Source: Enterobacter hormaechei subsp. xiangfangensis (GTDB lineage Bacteria > Pseudomonadota > Gammaproteobacteria > Enterobacterales > Enterobacteriaceae). From it: DNA of 64,000 nt. The notes beneath the pieces are model-generated. The model was not told the DNA's origin, ran no database searches, and worked only from the letters and a program-made list of their open reading frames with translations. The translations under genes and the position numbers were made by a program. Location of the stretch: NCBI RefSeq assembly GCF_001729785.1, contig NZ_CP017183.1, positions 372,001 through 436,000 on the forward strand. The letters run 5' to 3'. Of this stretch, positions 56,586 through 64,000 are shown one piece after another. Position 1 is the first letter of the stretch; each line of letters starts with the position of its first letter.

Positions 56586-57528
56586 TGTAATTAAGGCGAG
56601 CCTGCCAAAGGCGATTTTTCTAATGGGGCCAACGGCCTCCGGCAAAACGGCGTTAGCCATTGAGTTACGTAAAGTTTTGCCAGTAGAGTTGATTAGCGTT
56701 GATTCAGCCCTCATCTACCGAGGGATGGACATCGGCACGGCGAAGCCCAACGCAGACGAACTGCGTGCGGCACCGCACCGTTTACTGGATATTCTCGACC
56801 CGGCACAGGCTTACTCCGCGGCAGATTTTTGCCGCGACGCCTTAGCCGAGATGGCCGAGATTACCGCCGCGGGACGCATACCGCTGTTAGTTGGCGGCAC
56901 GATGCTCTACTTTAAGGCGCTGCTGGAGGGGTTATCGCCTCTGCCATCGGCCGATCCGGAAGTGAGAGCGAAGATTGAGCGGCAGGCGGCAGAGCAGGGG
57001 TGGGACGTTTTGCACAGGCAACTGGAAGAGATTGACCCGGTTGCCGCAGCGCGGATCCACCCAAACGATCCGCAAAGGCTTTCCCGGGCACTGGAAGTTT
57101 TTTTCATTTCGGGTAAAACTTTAACGGAACTGACGCAAACGTCAGGAGACGCTCTGCCGTATCAGGTGCATCAGTTCGCCATCGCCCCGGCGAGCCGTGA
57201 ACTGCTCCATCAACGAATTGAGCAGCGTTTTCATCAGATGTTGGCTTCAGATTTTGAAGCAGAAGTGCGGGCGCTTTTTGCCCGTGGAGATTTGCATACG
57301 GACATGCCTTCCATTCGTTGTGTGGGGTACCGCCAGATGTGGTCGTATCTTGAAGGCGAGATTTCATACGATGAAATGGTTTATCGAGGTGTTTGCGCCA
57401 CGAGACAGTTAGCGAAGCGCCAGATCACCTGGTTACGCGGTTGGGAGGGGGTTCACTGGTTAGACAGTGAAAAACCACAACAGGCGTTAAACGAAGTGAT
57501 TGAGGTTATTGGTGATATCGCTGACTGA
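56578..57528 (+). CDS. miaA: tRNA dimethylallyltransferase MiaA
   Basis: Adds the isopentenyl group to A37 of tRNAs reading UNN codons. The 316-residue protein has the P-loop GPTASGKT at residues 17-24, [16 protein letters not shown] with the catalytic aspartate, and [11 protein letters not shown]. Its ATG overlaps the mutL end by 8 bases. It is followed after 85 bases by hfq, the E. coli arrangement. Confidence 0.97.
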   Translation: MTDVIKASLPKAIFLMGPTASGKTALAIELRKVLPVELISVDSALIYRGMDIGTAKPNADELRAAPHRLLDILDPAQAYSAADFCRDALAEMAEITAAGRIPLLVGGTMLYFKALLEGLSPLPSADPEVRAKIERQAAEQGWDVLHRQLEEIDPVAAARIHPNDPQRLSRALEVFFISGKTLTELTQTSGDALPYQVHQFAIAPASRELLHQRIEQRFHQMLASDFEAEVRALFARGDLHTDMPSIRCVGYRQMWSYLEGEISYDEMVYRGVCATRQLAKRQITWLRGWEGVHWLDSEKPQQALNEVIEVIGDIAD

Positions 57529-57601
57529 ATGTGTACAATTAAGCCGTATCGTGCGCAATTTTTCAGAATCGCAAGGTTCTAAGTACAAAACAAGCATATA
57601 A

Positions 57602-57925
<324 letters not shown>

Positions 57926-57999
57926 GGTTTTGGGCTGTTTTCCACACGGGGAGCCAGGGATCCTGCGTTCCCCGCTGATCTTTTTAGAGAGGTTTACGC

Positions 58000-59280
58000 T
58001 TGTTTGACCGTTATGACGCCGGTGAGCAGGCGGTGCTGGTACACATCTATTTTTCGCAAGACAAAGATATGGAAGACCTCCAGGAGTTTGAATCTCTGGT
58101 CTCTTCCGCCGGTGTCGAAGCAATGCAGGTGATTACCGGTAGCCGTAAAGCGCCGCACCCGAAGTATTTTGTAGGTGAAGGTAAAGCAGTAGAAATTGCG
58201 GATGCCGTAAAAGCAACCGGCGCATCTGTTGTGCTGTTTGATCATGCGCTGTCTCCGGCTCAGGAACGTAACCTGGAAGCTCTCTGCGAATGCCGTGTTA
58301 TCGATCGCACGGGGTTGATCTTAGATATTTTTGCTCAGCGTGCGCGTACCCACGAGGGTAAGTTGCAGGTTGAGCTGGCGCAGTTGCGCCATCTGGCGAC
58401 GCGTCTGGTGCGTGGCTGGACACACCTTGAAAGACAAAAAGGCGGGATTGGTTTGCGCGGCCCGGGTGAAACCCAGCTCGAAACCGACCGCCGTTTGCTG
58501 CGTGGGCGTATAACCCAGATCCTTTCACGTCTGGAACGTGTAGAGAAACAGCGCGAACAGGGGCGTCGGGCGCGAACGAAAGCTGACATCCCAACGGTGT
58601 CGCTGGTGGGCTATACCAACGCCGGTAAATCCACCCTGTTTAACCAGATAACCGAGGCCCAGGTGTATGCCGCAGACCAGCTGTTTGCGACCCTGGACCC
58701 AACCCTGCGCCGTATTGACGTCGCAGACGTGGGTGAAACTGTGCTGGCGGATACCGTAGGGTTTATTCGCCATCTGCCGCACGATCTGGTCGCGGCGTTT
58801 AAAGCGACCTTGCAGGAGACGCGTCAGGCGACCCTGCTACTGCATGTGATTGATGCGGCTGACGTACGCGTGCAGGAGAACATCGACGCGGTGAACGTGG
58901 TGCTCGAAGAGATCGACGCCCACGAAATTCCCACCCTGTTGGTGATGAACAAGATCGATATGCTGGACGATTTTGAACCGCGTATTGACCGAGACGAAGA
59001 GAACAAACCGATTCGGGTCTGGCTGTCTGCTCAGGCCGGGATTGGTGTGCCACTGCTTTTCCAGGCTTTGACAGAACGTCTTTCCGGTGAGGTAGCTCAG
59101 CACACGCTGCGACTGCCGCCACAGGAAGGCAGGCTGCGCAGCCGGTTTTATCAGCTTCAGGCGATAGAAAAAGAGTGGATGGAGGATGACGGCAGCGTGG
59201 GGATGCAGGTGCGTATGCCGATCGTTGACTGGCGTCGCCTCTGTAAACAAGAACCTGCGCTGGCGGACTATATCGTCTGA
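58000..59280 (+). CDS. hflX: Ribosome-rescue GTPase HflX
   Basis: A heat-stress GTPase that splits stalled 70S ribosomes. The 426-residue protein has the N-terminal HflX domain with [20 protein letters not shown] (shown as [14 protein letters not shown]), a coiled segment, then G1 [10 protein letters not shown]3 DTVGF and G4 NKID. The start is a TTG at 58000 after AGAGAGG, as in E. coli ([10 protein letters not shown]). It lies 74 bases after hfq and 56 before hflK in the amiB-hflC superoperon. Confidence 0.96.
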   Translation: MFDRYDAGEQAVLVHIYFSQDKDMEDLQEFESLVSSAGVEAMQVITGSRKAPHPKYFVGEGKAVEIADAVKATGASVVLFDHALSPAQERNLEALCECRVIDRTGLILDIFAQRARTHEGKLQVELAQLRHLATRLVRGWTHLERQKGGIGLRGPGETQLETDRRLLRGRITQILSRLERVEKQREQGRRARTKADIPTVSLVGYTNAGKSTLFNQITEAQVYAADQLFATLDPTLRRIDVADVGETVLADTVGFIRHLPHDLVAAFKATLQETRQATLLLHVIDAADVRVQENIDAVNVVLEEIDAHEIPTLLVMNKIDMLDDFEPRIDRDEENKPIRVWLSAQAGIGVPLLFQALTERLSGEVAQHTLRLPPQEGRLRSRFYQLQAIEKEWMEDDGSVGMQVRMPIVDWRRLCKQEPALADYIV

Positions 59281-59336
59281 TCAGAAAGGGGAAGCCTGAA
59301 AAATTCGCCCTTGCATAACAAATATGGAGCATATAC

Positions 59337-60596
59337 ATGGCGTGGAATCAGCCCGGTAATAACGGACAAGACCGCGACCCGTGGGGAAGCAGCAATAATC
59401 AAGGCGGCAACTCTGGGGGAAATGGCAACAAAGGTGGTCGCGAGCAGGGGCCGCCGGATCTGGATGATATCTTCCGCAAACTGAGCAAAAAGCTTGGTGG
59501 CCTTGGCGGAGGAAAAGGTTCTGGCTCGGGTGGCAATTCCACTCAGAGTCCGCGCCCGCCAATGGGTGGCCGCGTGGTGGGCATTGTCGCCGCTGCGGTA
59601 GTAATCATCTGGGCAGCCAGCGGGTTCTACACCATTAAAGAAGCAGAACGCGGCGTGGTCACCCGTTTCGGTAAGTTCAGCCATCTGGTTGAACCGGGCC
59701 TGAACTGGAAGCCGACCTTCATTGATGACGTGACCGCGGTTAACGTGGAGTCCGTCCGTGAACTGGCCGCCTCTGGCGTGATGTTGACCTCTGACGAGAA
59801 CGTGGTGCGCGTTGAGATGAACGTACAGTACCGCGTGACCGATCCGGAACGTTATCTGTTTAGCGTGACCAGCGCCGATGACAGCCTGCGTCAGGCGACC
59901 GACAGCGCCCTGCGTGGCGTGATCGGTAAATACACCATGGACCGTATCCTGACCGAAGGTCGTACCGTTATTCGTAGCGATACCCAGCGTGAGCTGGAAG
60001 AGACCATCCGTCCGTACAACATGGGTATCACCCTGCTGGACGTCAACTTCCAGGCTGCACGTCCGCCGGAAGAGGTGAAAGCCGCCTTTGACGATGCGAT
60101 TGCCGCGCGTGAAAACGAACAGCAGTACATCCGTGAAGCGGAAGCGTACACCAACGAAGTTCAGCCGCGTGCAAACGGTCAGGCGCAGCGTATTCTGGAA
60201 GAAGCGCGTGCGTATAAGACCCAGACCATCCTGGAAGCACAGGGTGAAGTGGCTCGCTTCGCGAAGATCCTGCCGGAATATAAAGCCGCGCCGGAAATTA
60301 CCCGTGAGCGTCTCTATATCGAGACCATGGAAAAAGTGCTGAGCCATACGCGTAAAGTGCTGGTTAACGACAACAAAGGCGGAAACCTGATGGTCCTGCC
60401 GCTGGATCAGATGCTGAAAGGCGGTTCTGCACCGGCAGCAAAAGACAACAGCGGTGCGAACAACCTGCTGCGTCTGCCACCGGCCTCGTCTGGCAGCGCC
60501 AGCGCGAACACAACGCCTTCTTCGAACGATGGTGACATTATGGACCAACGCCGTGCCAACGCGCAGCGTAACGACTACCAGCGTCAGGGGGAATAA
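59337..60596 (+). CDS. hflK: FtsH protease modulator HflK
   Basis: A 419-residue SPFH/band-7 membrane protein that with HflC forms the cage around FtsH and modulates proteolysis of membrane proteins. A glycine/asparagine-rich cytoplasmic N-terminus (1-75) precedes one membrane segment (~80-98), the band-7 domain and a helical coiled coil rich in EA/RA heptads (~250-320). The stop is 2 bases before hflC, so the two are translationally coupled. Confidence 0.97.
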   Translation: MAWNQPGNNGQDRDPWGSSNNQGGNSGGNGNKGGREQGPPDLDDIFRKLSKKLGGLGGGKGSGSGGNSTQSPRPPMGGRVVGIVAAAVVIIWAASGFYTIKEAERGVVTRFGKFSHLVEPGLNWKPTFIDDVTAVNVESVRELAASGVMLTSDENVVRVEMNVQYRVTDPERYLFSVTSADDSLRQATDSALRGVIGKYTMDRILTEGRTVIRSDTQRELEETIRPYNMGITLLDVNFQAARPPEEVKAAFDDAIAARENEQQYIREAEAYTNEVQPRANGQAQRILEEARAYKTQTILEAQGEVARFAKILPEYKAAPEITRERLYIETMEKVLSHTRKVLVNDNKGGNLMVLPLDQMLKGGSAPAAKDNSGANNLLRLPPASSGSASANTTPSSNDGDIMDQRRANAQRNDYQRQGE

Positions 60597-60598
60597 GG

Positions 60599-61603
60599 AT
60601 GCGTAAGTCAGTTATTGCGATCATCATCATTGTACTGGTCGTGCTCTACACCTCCATCTTTGTGGTGAAAGAGGGCGAGCGTGGGATCAAGTTCCAGTTC
60701 AGCAGCGTCGTGCGTGACGGCGACAAGCGTCCGGTGATTTATGAGCCGGGTCTGCACTTTAAGATCCCGTTCATTCAGTCAGTGAAAACGCTCGATGCGC
60801 GTATCCAGACCATGGATAACCAGGCCGATCGTTTCGTGACCAAAGAGAAGAAAGACCTGATCGTTGATTCCTATATCAAATGGCGCATCAGCGATTTCAG
60901 CCGCTACTTCCTGGCAACCGGGGGTGGCGACGTTTCTCAGGCAGAAGTGCTGCTGAAACGTAAGTTCTCTGACCGTCTGCGTTCTGAAATTGGTCGTCTG
61001 GATGTGAAAGACATTGTGACCGACTCCCGTGGTCGTCTGACGCTGGAAGTGCGTGATGCGCTGAACTCCGGCTCTGCGGGCACCGAGGATGAAGTTGAAA
61101 CCCCGGCGGCAGACGATGCGATTGCCAAAGCGGCTGAACGTGTTCAGGCTGAAACCAACGGTAAAGTGCCGGTGATCAACCCGAACAGTATGGCGGCGCT
61201 GGGCATCGAAGTGGTTGATGTGCGCATCAAGCAGATCAACCTGCCAGCGGAAGTGTCCGAGGCGATCTACAACCGTATGCGCGCCGAGCGTGAAGCGGTA
61301 GCCCGTCGTCACCGTTCACAGGGTCAGGAAGAAGCGGAAAAACTGCGCGCGGCAGCGGACTATGAAGTCACCAAGACGCTGGCGGAATCTGAGCGCCAGG
61401 GTCGTATCCTGCGCGGTGAAGGTGATGCGGAAGCCGCGAAACTGTTTGCTGATGCATTCAGCCAGGATCCGGACTTCTATGCCTTCATTCGTAGCCTGCG
61501 CGCTTACGAGAATAGCTTCAAGAGCAACCAGGATGTGATGGTGCTCAGCCCGGACAGCGATTTCTTCCGTTATATGAAGACGCCGACCAACGCAACGCGA
61601 TAA
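60599..61603 (+). CDS. hflC: FtsH protease modulator HflC
   Basis: The 334-residue partner of HflK, with an N-terminal membrane anchor (IAIIIIVLVVLYTSIFVV, residues ~5-22), a band-7 domain and a C-terminal helical region. It begins 2 bases after hflK with AGGGGGAATAAGG as ribosome site. A strong terminator follows. Confidence 0.97.
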   Translation: MRKSVIAIIIIVLVVLYTSIFVVKEGERGIKFQFSSVVRDGDKRPVIYEPGLHFKIPFIQSVKTLDARIQTMDNQADRFVTKEKKDLIVDSYIKWRISDFSRYFLATGGGDVSQAEVLLKRKFSDRLRSEIGRLDVKDIVTDSRGRLTLEVRDALNSGSAGTEDEVETPAADDAIAKAAERVQAETNGKVPVINPNSMAALGIEVVDVRIKQINLPAEVSEAIYNRMRAEREAVARRHRSQGQEEAEKLRAAADYEVTKTLAESERQGRILRGEGDAEAAKLFADAFSQDPDFYAFIRSLRAYENSFKSNQDVMVLSPDSDFFRYMKTPTNATR

Positions 61604-61625
61604 ACTCAGGCTCGTTTGAGTATTC

Positions 61626-61659
61626 AAACCACCGCTCTTCACGGAGCGGTGGTTTTCTT
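61626..61659 (+). terminator. Terminator after hflC
   Basis: AAACCACCGCTC / GAGCGGTGGTTT perfect 12-bp stem with a 6-base loop, followed by TCTTTT. It separates the hfl cluster from yjeT. Confidence 0.95.
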
Positions 61660-61674
61660 TTATAAGGATGAAAA

Positions 61675-61872
61675 ATGAATTCAACGATCTGGCTCGCGCT
61701 GGCCCTGGTTTTGGTGCTGGAAGGCCTCGGCCCGATGCTTTATCCGCGCGCATGGCGCCGGATGATCGCCACCATGAGCCAACTGCCGGATAATATTTTG
61801 CGTCGTTTTGGCGGTGGTCTTGTGGTTGCTGGTATCGTTATCTACTACATGTTGAGGAAAACGATTGGCTGA
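61675..61872 (+). CDS. yjeT: Small inner-membrane protein YjeT (DUF2065)
   Basis: A 65-residue protein with two hydrophobic segments (residues ~4-22 and ~45-60), separated by the family motif GLGPMLYPRAWRRM. Function unknown. ATAAGGATGAAAA precedes the ATG. Its last codons overlap the upstream PurR operator of purA, so its end is constrained by two roles. Confidence 0.92.
   Translation: MNSTIWLALALVLVLEGLGPMLYPRAWRRMIATMSQLPDNILRRFGGGLVVAGIVIYYMLRKTIG
61855..61870. promoter_or_regulatory. PurR operator 1 of purA
   Basis: AGGAAAACGATTGGCT matches the PurR consensus ANGCAANCGNTTNCNT except at two positions. It overlaps the yjeT stop codon, about 107 bases before purA. Confidence 0.75.
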
Positions 61873-61883
61873 TCAAAAACTAA

Positions 61884-63275
<1,392 letters not shown>

Positions 63276-63306
63276 TCTTCGTGACTGCTGGCCTGCGGGG
63301 AAACCC

Positions 63307-63337
63307 GTAGGCCGGATAAGCGCAGCGCCATCCGGCG
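63307..63337. repeat. REP unit after purA
   Basis: GTAGGCCGGATAAGCGCAGC...GCCATCCGGCG pattern, a canonical REP, 31 bases after the purA stop codon. Confidence 0.9.
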
Positions 63338-63467
63338 ACCGCTCCTGGATCTCCGCTTTTTCGCCCCGTCTGTCAAATAAATTAGCCGCTAACTATCTGG
63401 CTGGTTTATCATCATTAATGAATATCTCTGCGGTTTAACCGCGTTTTCCCTTTTTCCTGAGGTTGAT

Positions 63468-63893
63468 GTGCAGTTAACAAGTTTCACCGATTACGGCTTA
63501 CGCGCGCTGATTTACATGGCGTCGTTACCCGATGGGAAGATGACCAGCATCTCTGAAGTCACAGAGGTGTACGGTGTGTCCCGTAATCATATGGTCAAAA
63601 TAATCAATCAACTTAGTCGTGCCGGATACGTTGCTGCCGTCCGCGGGAAGAATGGAGGGATCCGTCTCGGTAAACCGGCACAGAGTATCCGTATTGGCGA
63701 TGTGGTACGTGAACTGGAGCCGCTCTCTCTGGTGAACTGTAGCAGCGCGTTCTGCCACATTACGCCCGCTTGCCGCCTGAAACAGGCGCTTTCAAAGGCC
63801 GTGCAAAGTTTTCTCAAGGAACTGGATAACTACACGCTGGCCGATTTGGTTGAAGAGAATCAACCGCTTTATAAATTATTGCTGGTGGAATGA
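63468..63893 (+). CDS. nsrR: Nitric-oxide-sensing repressor NsrR
   Basis: A 141-residue Rrf2-family regulator with a [2Fe-2S]/[4Fe-4S] cluster that loses DNA binding on reaction with NO, so releasing hmp and other detoxification genes. The winged helix-turn-helix spans ~1-60, and the cluster cysteines are C91, C96 and C102. It starts with a GTG (63468) after CTGAGGTTGAT. It is 38 bases upstream of rnr on the same strand, as in E. coli. Confidence 0.97.
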   Translation: MQLTSFTDYGLRALIYMASLPDGKMTSISEVTEVYGVSRNHMVKIINQLSRAGYVAAVRGKNGGIRLGKPAQSIRIGDVVRELEPLSLVNCSSAFCHITPACRLKQALSKAVQSFLKELDNYTLADLVEENQPLYKLLLVE

Positions 63894-63931
63894 AGAAAAT
63901 TTCCACCGGAGCTGACAACGGAGGAACCGAC

Positions 63932-64000
63932 ATGTCACAAGATCCTTTCCAGGAACGCGAAGCCGAAAAATACGCGAATCCTATCCCCAGCCGCGAGTTC
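63932..64000 (+). CDS. rnr: Ribonuclease R, N-terminal fragment
   Basis: Only the first 23 codons are inside the window: MSQDPFQEREAEKYANPIP and so on, matching the start of E. coli RNase R, a 3'-5' exoribonuclease for structured RNA. A strong GGAGGAACCGAC ribosome site precedes the ATG. The truncation is the window edge. Confidence 0.92.
   Translation, partial: MSQDPFQEREAEKYANPIPSREF

Overview
The window is a piece of chromosome from a Gram-negative enterobacterium, most likely a member of the Enterobacter cloacae complex. The reasons are an AmpC that reads almost residue for residue like the ACT/MIR/P99 family, a divergently placed ampR, enterobacterial REP-type palindromes, and a gene order close to E. 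coli minute 93-95 with local differences. Nearly all of it is core genome. No prophage, integron, transposase, CRISPR array or defence island is visible. Gene identities come from recognising the translated proteins, not from database searches.

Layout. 1-3.2 kb: start of a phosphonate locus on the minus strand (yjdM, yjdN, phnC, phnD, partial phnE). 3.8-7.0 kb: crfC-yjcZ, a dynamin-like GTPase and its partner. 7.0-11.2 kb: kdgT, proP and a NicO-type nickel/cobalt transporter. 11.3-16.7 kb: a complete rrn operon whose 16S-23S spacer has no tRNA and whose 23S-5S spacer is long. 16.7-20.7 kb: yjdF, tRNA-Phe, a LysE-family remnant, yjdC, dsbD, cutA. 20.8-25.7 kb: dcuA, aspA, fxsA, yjeH. 25.8-28 kb: heat-shock groSL. 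28-30.3 kb: iadA-yjiG-yjiH. 30.4-34.7 kb: yjeI, epmB, efp, ecnA, ecnB, a LuxR-type regulator, a guanidine-II riboswitch with gdx, and blc. 34.8-37 kb: ampC/ampR. 37-40.4 kb: frdABCD. 40.6-48.9 kb: epmA, yjeM, mscM, psd, rsgA. 48.9-51.4 kb: orn, three tRNA-Gly genes, a datA-like cluster of DnaA boxes, queG. 51.4-63.3 kb: the nnr-tsaE-amiB-mutL-miaA-hfq-hflX-hflK-hflC cluster, yjeT and purA. 63.4-64 kb: nsrR and the first codons of rnr.

How the genes work together. Several groups converge on shared jobs. The EF-P pathway has its substrate (efp) and two modifying enzymes (epmB, epmA) in the window. Aspartate ammonia-lyase (aspA), DcuA and fumarate reductase support anaerobic aspartate/fumarate respiration. 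The amiB-to-hflC cluster covers cell-wall cleavage, mismatch repair, tRNA modification, RNA chaperoning and membrane proteolysis control. Visible regulation includes CRP, KdgR, FNR, PurR, sigma-32 and sigma-S type sites, rrn P1/P2 promoters and a guanidine-II riboswitch.

Nothing here looks like a wholly new system. The observations most worth checking are the datA-like DnaA-box cluster, the tRNA-less rrn spacer and enlarged 23S-5S spacer, the repeat-derived segment inside dsbD, the transporter remnant beside tRNA-Phe, the altered clamp-binding segment of CrfC, and an unassigned palindromic operator in front of yjiH.
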